Source of the DNA: JAXMBX01 sp046349635
Lineage (GTDB): Bacteria; Planctomycetota; Planctomycetia; Planctomycetales; Planctomycetaceae
NCBI GenBank assembly: GCA_046349635.1
Contig: JAXMBX010000031.1
Span: 1 to 60,686, forward strand
Reading direction: 5' to 3'
Length of the DNA: 60,686 nt
In this document: positions 1-7,933 of the stretch, piece by piece
Numbering within the stretch: the stretch's first letter is position 1
How the letters are laid out: the number at the start of each line of letters is the position of its first letter
Notes under the pieces: model-generated
Seen by the model: the letters and a program-made list of their open reading frames with translations, nothing else
The model's database searches: none
Told to the model about the DNA's origin: nothing
Program-made: the position numbers and the translations under genes

Positions 1-831
1 GATCACCCCCGCGGCGACGTCAGCTTTTCCACCAGCAGCGATGGACAGGAACTCTACTGCCAGCTCGATGCCGGCTTCACCCCCATTCGCTTCGTCTTCG
101 GCAATGTCGCCTACTCCATCGGCCTGGGTGGGGGCATCCTCGGTGCCCTCAAAAGTATGGGCCGGGGGGAAATCAAGCAGTACAGCGACGTCTTCAACCA
201 CACAAGACACCTCGCCCTGCAGCGGATGGTCGATGAAGCCAAAGCCGTCGGTGCCAATTCCGTCGTCGGCATCCAGACCACCGTCATGCCCTTTCGCGGC
301 GTCCACGAAATGATGATGACCGGGACCGCCTCCCGCCACCCGGAACTCCCGCCGCAATACAACGCCGAACCGGTCACCAGCGATCTCACCTGCGAAGAAA
401 TGTGGAACATGTGCAGCCTGGGATACCTTCCCATCAAGCTCGTGCTCGGCACCGCCGTCTATTCCCTCGGCATCATGGGGGGACTCGCCTCCTTCTTCAA
501 ATCCTTCTCCAAGGGGGAAATCAGCGAACTCACCTCACTCATCTACGAAGCCCGGGAACATGCCATCGGCCTGATCCGGGACGAAGCCGCCGCCATCGGC
601 GCGGATGATGTCATCGGCATCAAGACCCACATCAACGACATGGGGGGCCTCCTGGAATTTATGGCCATCGGCACCGCCGTCAAGCGGATGCCGCATCTGA
701 CCACGCTCACCCCGACGCTCCCCCCGCAGGCCATCATCACCGATCGGGACACCTGGATCAGCCACAAGCAGGATCTGTTTGCCACGGTCAAAACCGGCAA
801 GGATTCTTCGTCCTCCTCATCCAGCGATTAA
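1..831 (+). CDS. Double YbjQ-domain (UPF0145-like) protein, 5' truncated by window edge
   Basis: The reading frame is open from base 1, so the true start lies outside the window; 276 residues are visible. Two copies of the YbjQ/UPF0145 core can be seen. The first has a glycine-rich strand followed by ALQRMVDEAKAVGANSVVGI, and the second repeats this as GLIRDEAAAIGADDVIGI. The family forms small pentameric heavy-metal-binding-like domains; its biochemical role is not established. The C-terminus ends in a run of serines and an aspartate. There is no visible operon partner on the plus strand. The domain assignment is fairly secure, the function unknown. Confidence 0.75.
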   Translation, partial: DHPRGDVSFSTSSDGQELYCQLDAGFTPIRFVFGNVAYSIGLGGGILGALKSMGRGEIKQYSDVFNHTRHLALQRMVDEAKAVGANSVVGIQTTVMPFRGVHEMMMTGTASRHPELPPQYNAEPVTSDLTCEEMWNMCSLGYLPIKLVLGTAVYSLGIMGGLASFFKSFSKGEISELTSLIYEAREHAIGLIRDEAAAIGADDVIGIKTHINDMGGLLEFMAIGTAVKRMPHLTTLTPTLPPQAIITDRDTWISHKQDLFATVKTGKDSSSSSSSD

Positions 832-1200
832 CCCCTCAAGCATTGGCACAGCCACATAAACCGGCCTATTCCGGGTGGAATTGGAAGCTTCGTCAGACAC
901 GCTCCGGCAGCACGCGTTTCGACGCCGGCCCGGGGCGTTGGGAAAGCACCCCGGGATCTGAGGCACGGCAAAACCATCGTTTAAGGTGATTTTCGCTTTT
1001 CGGGCCGAAATTCGCTGGTTTCGCACTCACCAGCGGTCGGGGTGGACCTTAACCTGTAATGATCAGAGGGCAATCCCCGGGCCGGTTTGCTTCTCCATTT
1101 CAGAATCGGAATACGCCTCGGAAGTTCTCCGAGCGCAATGCGGATCGTCGTGACAAGGGGCAGGGATCCGCCGCACCATCAAGTCAGACCGGGAGACAGC
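832..1200. other. Intergenic stretch upstream of the CARDB protein gene
   Basis: No coding pattern or RNA gene could be recognised in these 369 bases. The last bases before 1201 (GGGAGACAGC) provide the ribosome binding site of the next gene. A promoter for that gene presumably lies here, but I cannot point to convincing -35/-10 elements. Confidence 0.4.
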
Positions 1201-2166
1201 ATGCTGGGCAGATTGTTTCGGAAGTTCTCGCACACGGAATCGCGTCGACGCGCCCATCGAGACAACGTCAGCGGGTTTGAATCGCTGGAACGGCGACAAC
1301 TGCTCACACCCGATCTGAAGATCAACTCCGCGTTCATGACCTTGAACGACGTGTCGGGGGATCCCACGAAGTATCTGATGACGGTGCAATACCAGGTGGC
1401 GAATGCCGGCAATACGGCAGCCGAACTGACCGGCGTCCCCAACAACGCCGGCGATAACGTCACGATCCGGGTCTGGGCCTCCCAGAACAAGACTCTGGAT
1501 GCGAACGACACGCTCCTCGCATCGGACCTGATCCTGTACAACGACACGGGGAGCCATCTGCTGAATGCCGGTTCGACACTGATCTCCGCGCAATCCCTGG
1601 TCGTCTCTCCCGATCCCTTGTACAGCTATCTGATCCTCAAGGTCGACCCGAAGAACGCGGTTGCGGAAAGCTCGGAATCGAACAACACGATTGTCGTGGA
1701 TGCCTTCAAACCCCAGGTCTCCCAGTACACCGGCACTCTGGGGATCGCGGCGAAGAAATATTCACAGATCGCCTACAAGTCCACCGCCTGCGACTTGAAT
1801 TCGAACGGTTTCTATCGGCTCGATGTGGAAATCGATGACATGCAAGCCCACGACAAGCTCAAGCTGTTGAAGTCCGGAACCGGCGCAGACGCATTGCGAG
1901 TGGTCGGCGGCAACGTAAAGCTCGGAACCCAGGTGATCGGCAATGTGAATGTCACCGGAACCGGGACACCGACGTTAAAGATGACTTTCCAGTTCTTCGC
2001 TGATGTAGGCGGAGTCACCAGAAGCGTCATGAATCGTGTGATTCAACATCTGGCATTCCGCGCGGCTGCAAATTCCACCGGCACCCGTCCGACGAGCCTG
2101 ACCCTCATGGACAATCAATCAGGATTAGGAGACAAGGTGACCCGCCCCATGGAAATCATCGGTTGA
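1201..2166 (+). CDS. Secreted CARDB-domain protein with planctomycete LEPR-like N-terminal motif
   Basis: A 321-residue protein. I chose ATG 1201, preceded by GGGAGAC, over an in-frame ATG at 1087. The basic N-terminus is followed by FESLERRQLL, a variant of the ExLExRxLL motif found at the front of many exported planctomycete proteins. Residues of about 35-165 look like a CARDB/Ig-like adhesion domain, with the typical closing pattern VDPKNAVAESSESNNTIVV. The C-terminal 100 residues (GGNVKLGTQVIGNV onwards) resemble one unit of the cadherin-like/tandem repeat found in large surface proteins. The same architecture recurs at 38141-39157 on the other strand. The protein is probably exported to the cell surface; its binding partner is unknown. 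Confidence 0.7.
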   Translation: MLGRLFRKFSHTESRRRAHRDNVSGFESLERRQLLTPDLKINSAFMTLNDVSGDPTKYLMTVQYQVANAGNTAAELTGVPNNAGDNVTIRVWASQNKTLDANDTLLASDLILYNDTGSHLLNAGSTLISAQSLVVSPDPLYSYLILKVDPKNAVAESSESNNTIVVDAFKPQVSQYTGTLGIAAKKYSQIAYKSTACDLNSNGFYRLDVEIDDMQAHDKLKLLKSGTGADALRVVGGNVKLGTQVIGNVNVTGTGTPTLKMTFQFFADVGGVTRSVMNRVIQHLAFRAAANSTGTRPTSLTLMDNQSGLGDKVTRPMEIIG

Positions 2167-2196
2167 TGCCGTGCTTGCGTCTGCTGGAGTCCTTTT

Positions 2197-2676
2197 TCAG
2201 TGACGGAGAGAATGTTTCCTGGGTGCGGCGCGTCGCAACCAGATCCTTTCAACCAGAGCCCCGGCAAAGCCCCCGAGCGTCCCGGTGCAAATGATCAGGA
2301 TCCCCGCGGCGAACCAGTACCGCAGGATCAGTTCCCCGAACATCCCGTTCACTTCGCTCACCGAGAGCACGAACCGCACCAGCAGACCGAGAACAATCCC
2401 GCCTCCAATCCCGCCCCACGTCGGAACTTTCCACAGGTTGCCGTCACTACGGGCGATGGACGCCACGGCGATGCTCAGTCCGACGAGCGCACCGAACAGG
2501 CCCCCCAGCACGAAGCAGAGCATCGCCCCGTAGTAGCTCCCCCAGGCGCCGGTCCCATGTTCCCCCGCCGGGGCTTGAAAGATCAGTGCCCCTGCGAACC
2601 CGGCCCCCACGGCACACGAAACCGCGAACAGGACCGGACAGCCGATAAGTAACAACGTGTTCTGGAAACCGCGCAT
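2197..2676 (-). CDS. Small polytopic membrane protein, unknown function
   Basis: A protein of about 159 residues with four hydrophobic segments: the N-terminal one rich in Ala/Gly, two in the middle (around FVLGGLFGALVGLSIAVASI and GGIGGGIVLGLLVRFVLSV), and one before the basic C-terminal tail. Start is ATG 2676; GTG 2685 is an alternative and neither has a strong ribosome binding site. It converges with the CARDB gene, whose stop is 30 bases away. No family was recognised. Confidence 0.6.
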   Translation of the reverse strand: MRGFQNTLLLIGCPVLFAVSCAVGAGFAGALIFQAPAGEHGTGAWGSYYGAMLCFVLGGLFGALVGLSIAVASIARSDGNLWKVPTWGGIGGGIVLGLLVRFVLSVSEVNGMFGELILRYWFAAGILIICTGTLGGFAGALVERIWLRRAAPRKHSLRH

Positions 2677-3045
2677 CGCTCGCACTCGTTGAGTTGGTGA
2701 GGGGGCCTCAACCGGGTCACGTACACCCAGTCACGCTGATGGTACCCAGGGAGTGGAACAAAAAGCGACCCCGTCATAAGTGGGACAATTGCTGGAAACA
2801 CCTCAGTCACAGACACATCAGTCGATCGGCCACTTCAATCGCGTAACAAAACGATCGCAACTTCGATCCCTACGCATCACCCTACCGAAAGACTCTCACG
2901 AGTCGTCCTCTCGCCTGACCGGTTCCGGAGAGATTTTTGATAAACTCGCTAAAAAGTCCACAATCCTCGTCCGAAAACGGCCCGTTCCGGACTCTTTAAT
3001 GATATCAATCCTCCTCTTCTCGGACAATTCGCAGGAATCGGGCCG
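2677..3045. other. Intergenic stretch, no recognised gene
   Basis: No conserved coding pattern was found in these roughly 370 bases. Frames are open on the plus strand from about 2780, but their composition is low-complexity and does not resemble a protein. A weak dyad (GTTGAG...CTCAAC) lies near 2690-2712. Confidence 0.35.
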
Positions 3046-3156
3046 ATGGATCTCCCTTCATTCTTGGTCCTCACGATGGCCGCCGTGATATGTCTGTTGT
3101 CTCGCTACTGCCGGAAGTCGGCTAAGCCTTACGACAAGGGGACGCAGCGAGAGTAA
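3046..3156 (+). CDS. Possible 36-residue single-pass membrane microprotein
   Basis: ATG 3046 opens a 36-codon frame ending in TAA at 3154-3156. The product begins MDLPSFLVLTMAAVICLL, one hydrophobic helix, followed by a basic and polar tail (SRYCRKSAKPYDKGTQRE). A GCAGGAA sequence sits about 10 bases upstream as a ribosome binding site. The layout of one helix then a short charged tail is typical of bacterial membrane microproteins, but so short a frame can arise by chance. It would converge on the oxidase gene. Confidence 0.3.
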   Translation: MDLPSFLVLTMAAVICLLSRYCRKSAKPYDKGTQRE

Positions 3157-3188
3157 GTCCCAGAGAGTTCGCCACAGCCTGACGCCGG

Positions 3189-4334
3189 TCAAGAAGTGGC
3201 GGGACGGAGCCCGGGGCGTTTCGCGGAGAGAAATTCGACGCTAAGAGATGTGCGCCCGGTCGTGGTCCAGTCGGCGAGGATCTCTCCCAGGACCGAGGCG
3301 AATTTGTACCCGTGGCCGGAGAGTCCCGCGACGTAAGAAACGTTCGCATACTCCGGGTGGCGATCGACGATAAACCGCCGATCGGACGACAGCGTATAGA
3401 GGCAGGTCATGAAGCGTTTCTTTCGCGCGGAGACCTGCGGCAGATGCCGCTTCAGGAACGCCTGAATGCGCGCCGTTTCCTCCGCATCTTCTTCGCGTCC
3501 GACGTTGAGCGGATCAGACACCGGCAGGCCGCGAGTGTGCTCGCCGATCTTCACCCCAAAGGAATCAATCTCAGGGAAACCATAGAAATTTCCCTCGGGG
3601 GTTTCGTAGATGAACCCGGGTTGGCCTCGGTCGAGACGATAGTTCGGCGTGTCGGTTTCATACCAGTAGACCGACTTGCGGAGGACTTCCAGCGGGAGTC
3701 CCAGATCGCTCAGCAATTCCCCCGCCCAGGAACCGGCGGTGATGATTAGAGCGCCCGCTTCGTGCTTGCCGTGATCCGTCACGACTTCAATGTTCTTGCC
3801 GACCGGTCGCCACGATTTGACGCTCTCGTTGATGAGCAGGTCTGCTTTCTTCTCCACGGCGGCGACGACATAGGCGCGAATACAATCTTCGACTCGCAAA
3901 AATCCGGCCTGGGGTTCAAACACCGCCCGCAGAGGTTCCGGAACCCGGTAGCCGGGGAAACGGCGCTCCACCTCGGCGGGAGAAATTTCCTCGACCAAAA
4001 GTTTATGTTGCAGGGCGCTGGCAAGGATGCCGGGAATAACGCTTCCGGATTCCAGCCCGACCTGCAGCACGCCCGACTCGAAATACAGTTTGCGCCCGCT
4101 CTGATGTTCGAGATCAGACCAAAGCGCATACGCCCGCTTGAGCAGCGGAACATAGTCGGGATGTTCGTAGTAGGCTTGCCGGATAAGCCGCGTTTCGCCG
4201 TGCGAACTCCCTCGATCGTGAGCCGTCGGGAAGCGGTCGATACCGAGCACATGCAGGCCACGGCTTGCAAGGTGAGCGAGCGCGGAAGAGCCGATCCCTC
4301 CCACTCCGAGAACGATTGCATCATACGTTGCCAC
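3189..4334 (-). CDS. Monomeric sarcosine oxidase / N-methyl amino acid oxidase-like flavoprotein
   Basis: A 381-residue FAD-dependent amine oxidase of the MSOX/MTOX family. The N-terminal Rossmann motif GVGGIGSS (10-17) and SSHGETRLIR (43-52) are present. So are the residues known from Bacillus MSOX: the Cys that carries covalent 8-alpha FAD (C311 in MTCLYT), the oxygen-activating Lys (K262 in VKIGEH), the substrate His (H266) and the second Lys (K344 in HGYKFAS). The family oxidises N-methyl amino acids with O2 to the amino acid, formaldehyde and H2O2. It is the last gene of the mgsABC-glnT operon, 32 bases after glnT. By context its substrate could be N-methylglutamate or a related N-alkyl amino acid; sarcosine, N-methyltryptophan or pipecolate remain possible. 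The family call is firm, the substrate inferred. Confidence 0.88.
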   Translation of the reverse strand: MATYDAIVLGVGGIGSSALAHLASRGLHVLGIDRFPTAHDRGSSHGETRLIRQAYYEHPDYVPLLKRAYALWSDLEHQSGRKLYFESGVLQVGLESGSVIPGILASALQHKLLVEEISPAEVERRFPGYRVPEPLRAVFEPQAGFLRVEDCIRAYVVAAVEKKADLLINESVKSWRPVGKNIEVVTDHGKHEAGALIITAGSWAGELLSDLGLPLEVLRKSVYWYETDTPNYRLDRGQPGFIYETPEGNFYGFPEIDSFGVKIGEHTRGLPVSDPLNVGREEDAEETARIQAFLKRHLPQVSARKKRFMTCLYTLSSDRRFIVDRHPEYANVSYVAGLSGHGYKFASVLGEILADWTTTGRTSLSVEFLSAKRPGLRPATS

Positions 4335-4366
4335 GTTGCACTGCCCTTTTCCCTATTCAGTCTCTT

Positions 4367-5725
4367 TTAAATCAACGTCAGGTACTGTTCCAGTTCCCAC
4401 GGAGTGACCTGCCGGTCGTAGCTTTCCCATTCTTTCTGCTTGAGAAACAGAAATTCTTCCGCCGCGGGCCCCAGCGCCCCGCGCACGGTTTCATCTCCTT
4501 GCAGTTCCAGCAGTGACTCCGCCAGCGATTGCGGCAGGAGTCGCATTCCGGACGCGCGAATCTCCGCGAGCGTCTTTTCATACAGATTACCGAGATTGAC
4601 GGAGCCGGGTTTCGTCTGCTTCTGCATCCCTTCCAGGCCGGCAGTGAGATGCGCCGCGAGAACGAAGTAGGGATTGCAGGCGGAGGAGACGGTCCGGTCC
4701 TCGCAGTGGCCGGGACCGGCCGTGCGGATCATCTGGGTGCGGTTGTTGTCGCCGTACCCCACGAAGGCGGGCACCCAACTGAAACCGGACCGGGTCGAAA
4801 GCAGACCGGTCCCCAGTTGCAGGCGTTTGTAGCAGTTGACGGTCGGACTGCTGACGGCGACCAACGCGCGGGCATGCTCCAGAATCCCCCCCAGGAAATG
4901 ATACGCCGCCGGCGACAGGCCGAGCCCTTGCGGATCATCACCTGCGAGGAACAGATTCTTCCCGGTTTCGCGGTCAGCGAGGTGGAAGTGGAGATGCAGG
5001 CCGCTCCCGGTCTGATCGGCGAAGGGCTTCGCCATATGCGTCGCGATGGCATTGTATTTCTTCGCCAGTTGAGCCGTTGCCATCTTGAAAAAAATCACCC
5101 GGTCCGCGGTCGTGAGAGCATCCGCATAGTGGAAATTAACTTCGTACTGGCCGTTTGCGTCCTCGTGGTCCGCCTGATAGACCCCCCAGCCGAGGGAGTT
5201 CAATGACGTCGTCAACTCCTGCAGGAACTCCAGGGCAGGGGACATGGCCCGGAAGTCATAACACGGCTTGCGGAGCGTATCGACCCCATCCGGATTCCAG
5301 GGACGAATCTTTCCCTCCGCATCGCGACTGACGAGGAAGAACTCCGGCTCCATGCCGACGTTGTAGAGATACCCCTTCTCTGCGGCGTCTTTCAGAACCC
5401 GCTTGAGGTTCAGCCGGGGACAGTAGGGATACGGTTCATCATCGACGTAGAGATCCGCGGCGAAGCGAACCGTATTGGGTCGCCAGGGGATGCGGGTGTA
5501 AGTCTCGAGGTCGATCCGGGCCATCAGGTCATGGGAATGCGGCCCCTGACCCAGCCCCCACATGGCCCCTCCCGCGAATCCGGCCCCCACGTCAATGACG
5601 TCATCCAGGCATTGCACCGGGACCATCTTGGCCTTGGGTGCGCCGTGGAGATCGACAAACTGAACGACGATGAATTCAATGTTTTCGTCCCGCAGGCGGG
5701 CGCGCACTTGTTCGCGGTCGTTCAT
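4367..5725 (-). CDS. glnT: Glutamine synthetase family protein, GlnT / gamma-glutamylmethylamide synthetase type
   Basis: A 452-residue protein of the GlnT branch of glutamine synthetases. Start ATG 5725 (MNDREQVRARL) follows AGGAG at 8 bases; a 23-residue longer frame has no such site. Recognisable are the N-terminal beta-grasp with VDLHGAPKAKMVP, the catalytic glutamate/ATP motif VGMEPEFFL, the glutamate-binding stretch YEVNFHYADAL, and HLHFHL with the later NRTQMIRTAGPGHCEDRTV. Members either make glutamine or ligate methylamine to the gamma-carboxyl of glutamate (GMAS). The three upstream mgs-type genes argue for the second role, or for ethylamine or another small amine. It lies 99 bases after mgsC and 32 bases before the oxidase, on one transcript. 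Confidence 0.85.
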   Translation of the reverse strand: MNDREQVRARLRDENIEFIVVQFVDLHGAPKAKMVPVQCLDDVIDVGAGFAGGAMWGLGQGPHSHDLMARIDLETYTRIPWRPNTVRFAADLYVDDEPYPYCPRLNLKRVLKDAAEKGYLYNVGMEPEFFLVSRDAEGKIRPWNPDGVDTLRKPCYDFRAMSPALEFLQELTTSLNSLGWGVYQADHEDANGQYEVNFHYADALTTADRVIFFKMATAQLAKKYNAIATHMAKPFADQTGSGLHLHFHLADRETGKNLFLAGDDPQGLGLSPAAYHFLGGILEHARALVAVSSPTVNCYKRLQLGTGLLSTRSGFSWVPAFVGYGDNNRTQMIRTAGPGHCEDRTVSSACNPYFVLAAHLTAGLEGMQKQTKPGSVNLGNLYEKTLAEIRASGMRLLPQSLAESLLELQGDETVRGALGPAAEEFLFLKQKEWESYDRQVTPWELEQYLTLI

Positions 5726-5824
5726 CGGAAAACTCCTGAACTGTCGAACTCGTCCTTCCGCACCGTGCGCGTGCGAGCAAGGACTTCGAATCATGGTTGT
5801 CGAAAAGTGTTTAGCGAAAAGCCT

Positions 5825-7180
5825 TCATCCGTGAGATTGTCCGGGGATCCAGTTGGTGCCGGCGAGAGGAACGCGGGCCATGGCGGCGGCTTCGATGGTG
5901 AGCGCAACCAGGTCCTCCCGTTCCAGGTGATGCACATCCGATTTTCCGCAGGCCCGGGCGAGCGTCGTCAGTTCCATGGTCAGCACTTGCAGATAATTTT
6001 GTAGCCGTTGCGCACCCCACTCCGGAGAGAGGCGTTGTTCCAGCGCATCAATCTGTGTCGCAATCCCGACAGGACACCGCCCCGTGTGGCAGTGATGGCA
6101 ATAACCGGCAGCCGTGCCAAGCGCCCGATAATCGGGTTCGGCGTCGAAGCTCTCACCAGAAATGTTCCACGTGGAACAATTGCAGCCGATCGCCATCATC
6201 GCCGCCTGACCAATCGAGACCGCGTCCGCTCCCAGAGCGAGGGCCTTCGCGACGTCCGCACCGGTCCGAATTCCTCCGGAGATAATGAGTTGCACTTCGC
6301 CGACGACGTCCATCTCCTCCAGCGCTTCGACCGCGAGGGGAAGGGCGGCAAGCGTGGGGATGCCGGTATTCTCGATAAAGACCTGCTGCGTCGCGGCGGT
6401 CCCTCCCTGCATGCCGTCGATGACCACGACGTCCGCGCCCGCTTTCACGGCGAGTTTGACATCTTCTCGAACCCTGGTTGCGCCCATCTTCACGTAGATC
6501 GGAATTTTCCAATCGGTGATCTCGCGCAACTCCTGCAGCTTAATGGTGAGGTCATCCGGGCCGGTCCAGTCGGGATGACGGCAGGCGGAGCGCTGATCGA
6601 TCCCTTCAGGAAGCGTCCGCATGGAAGCCACCCGCGGACTGACCTTCTGCCCCAGGAGCATCCCGCCACCCCCGGGTTTGGCCCCCTGGCCGATGACCAA
6701 TTCAATCGCGTCCGCCTTGAGCAGATCGTCCGGATTGAATCCGTAGCGGGAAGGAAGGCACTGGTAAACGAGGTACTTCGACGCCCGACGTTCCTCGGGA
6801 GTCATACCGCCGTCCCCCGTTGTCGTGGAGGTTCCCATCGCGGACGCGCCGCGGCCAAGGGCCTCTTTCGCATTGGCGGAGAGTGCACCGAAGCTCATCC
6901 CCGCGATCGTGATGGGGATCTCGAGTTCGAGAGGTTTTTTGGCGTGCCGTGTCCCGAGGACCGTGCGCGTGAGGCACTTTTCGCGGTACCCCTCCAGCGG
7001 ATAGCGCGAAGCGGAGGCGGTGAGGAAAACAAGATCGTCAAACGTCGGAAGCTGACGCTTCGCTCCCAGACCACGGATTTCATACAGGCCCGATTCGGCG
7101 GCGGATTGGATGTAGCGCAGGACGTCCCGGTTGAAGGAGGCGCTTTCTTCCAATCGAATTGGGCCGTTCGGCTCACTCAC
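5825..7180 (-). CDS. mgsC: FMN-binding glutamate synthase-type subunit (N-methylglutamate synthase subunit C / GlxD-like)
   Basis: A 451-residue stand-alone version of the GltB FMN/synthase domain. Start GTG 7180, with AGGAAG just upstream. Visible features are GMSFGALSANAKEALGRGA (94-112), the loop GQGAKPGGGGMLLGQKV (164-180), the phosphate/FMN-binding part VVVIDGMQGGTAATQQ (251-266), SGGIRTGADVAKALALGADAV (301-321), and a cysteine cluster C361-x2-C364-x4-C369 in CHHCHTGRCPVG, the iron-sulfur site of the family. In N-methylglutamate synthase this subunit moves the amino-acceptor chemistry onto 2-oxoglutarate. Next to the separate amidotransferase-like and GXGXG subunits it forms a three-gene split glutamate synthase. 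Confidence 0.87.
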   Translation of the reverse strand: MSEPNGPIRLEESASFNRDVLRYIQSAAESGLYEIRGLGAKRQLPTFDDLVFLTASASRYPLEGYREKCLTRTVLGTRHAKKPLELEIPITIAGMSFGALSANAKEALGRGASAMGTSTTTGDGGMTPEERRASKYLVYQCLPSRYGFNPDDLLKADAIELVIGQGAKPGGGGMLLGQKVSPRVASMRTLPEGIDQRSACRHPDWTGPDDLTIKLQELREITDWKIPIYVKMGATRVREDVKLAVKAGADVVVIDGMQGGTAATQQVFIENTGIPTLAALPLAVEALEEMDVVGEVQLIISGGIRTGADVAKALALGADAVSIGQAAMMAIGCNCSTWNISGESFDAEPDYRALGTAAGYCHHCHTGRCPVGIATQIDALEQRLSPEWGAQRLQNYLQVLTMELTTLARACGKSDVHHLEREDLVALTIEAAAMARVPLAGTNWIPGQSHG

Positions 7181-7222
7181 AAAACTTCCTCTGCTGTTCG
7201 GAGGGCTAACTGATCGGGTGCG

Positions 7223-7933
7223 TTAATAGTGACTCGAGTTGGCGGCGTGCCAGTGATACAACGTGCGGGCCGAAGCGATGCGGCGAAACGTCCGCGGGTC
7301 GTGATCGATTTTCGCTTGCGTCAGCAGATCGGTCACGACGCGATAATCGTCCGGCTGCATCGGCTCCTCCCGGGCGTCAGTCCCCAGACTGTGAACCTTT
7401 CCCCGGACGTAGATCACGGCTTCATACAGGGAATCCCCCAGGTTGGGGCCGGCATCTCCACACACTACAAGCCGCCCGGCCTGGGCCATAAATGCGGACA
7501 TGTGCCCCACGCTGCCGCCGACGACAATATCGCTCCCTTTTAAAGAGATGCCGCAGCGGGAGGAGGCATCCCCCTCAATGACCAGCAGGCCACCGTGGGC
7601 GGAGGCGCCGGCACACTCGGAAGCGCAGCCTTTGACCCGCACGGATCCGGACATCATGTTTTCAGCGACGCTCCAGCCGACGTTTCCGTGGATAGTCAGA
7701 TCCGCCTGGCGGTTCATTCCGCCGATGAAGTAACCGGCGTGCCCCTGGATCTCGATTTGCCAGGGGATGTTCACGCCTACGGCGATATTGTGCTGCCCGT
7801 TCGGATGGAGGACTTCGATCCGCCGATCGGAGGACAAACCGGATGCGGAGGCCTCGTGCAGAAACTGATTCAGTTCGCGCACGGACTGCCGGGCCAGATC
7901 GAATTGGATTACGCGCTCTGCGACACGTTCCAT
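7223..7933 (-). CDS. mgsB: GXGXG-domain subunit of split glutamate synthase (N-methylglutamate synthase subunit B / GlxC-like)
   Basis: A 236-residue protein consisting of the right-handed beta-helix GXGXG domain found at the C-terminus of GltB. Repeating strands with spaced glycines are obvious (QGHAGYFIGGMNRQADLTIH, GNVGWSVAENMMSGSVRVKG, GDASSRCGISLKGSDIVVGG, CGDAGPNLGDSLYEAVIYVRG). The domain is structural and organises the synthase subunits. It overlaps the end of mgsA by 25 bases, suggesting translational coupling, and is followed after 42 bases by mgsC. The gene order A-B-C matches mgs clusters of methylotrophs and the glx genes upstream of rhizobial glnT. Confidence 0.87.
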   Translation of the reverse strand: MERVAERVIQFDLARQSVRELNQFLHEASASGLSSDRRIEVLHPNGQHNIAVGVNIPWQIEIQGHAGYFIGGMNRQADLTIHGNVGWSVAENMMSGSVRVKGCASECAGASAHGGLLVIEGDASSRCGISLKGSDIVVGGSVGHMSAFMAQAGRLVVCGDAGPNLGDSLYEAVIYVRGKVHSLGTDAREEPMQPDDYRVVTDLLTQAKIDHDPRTFRRIASARTLYHWHAANSSHY

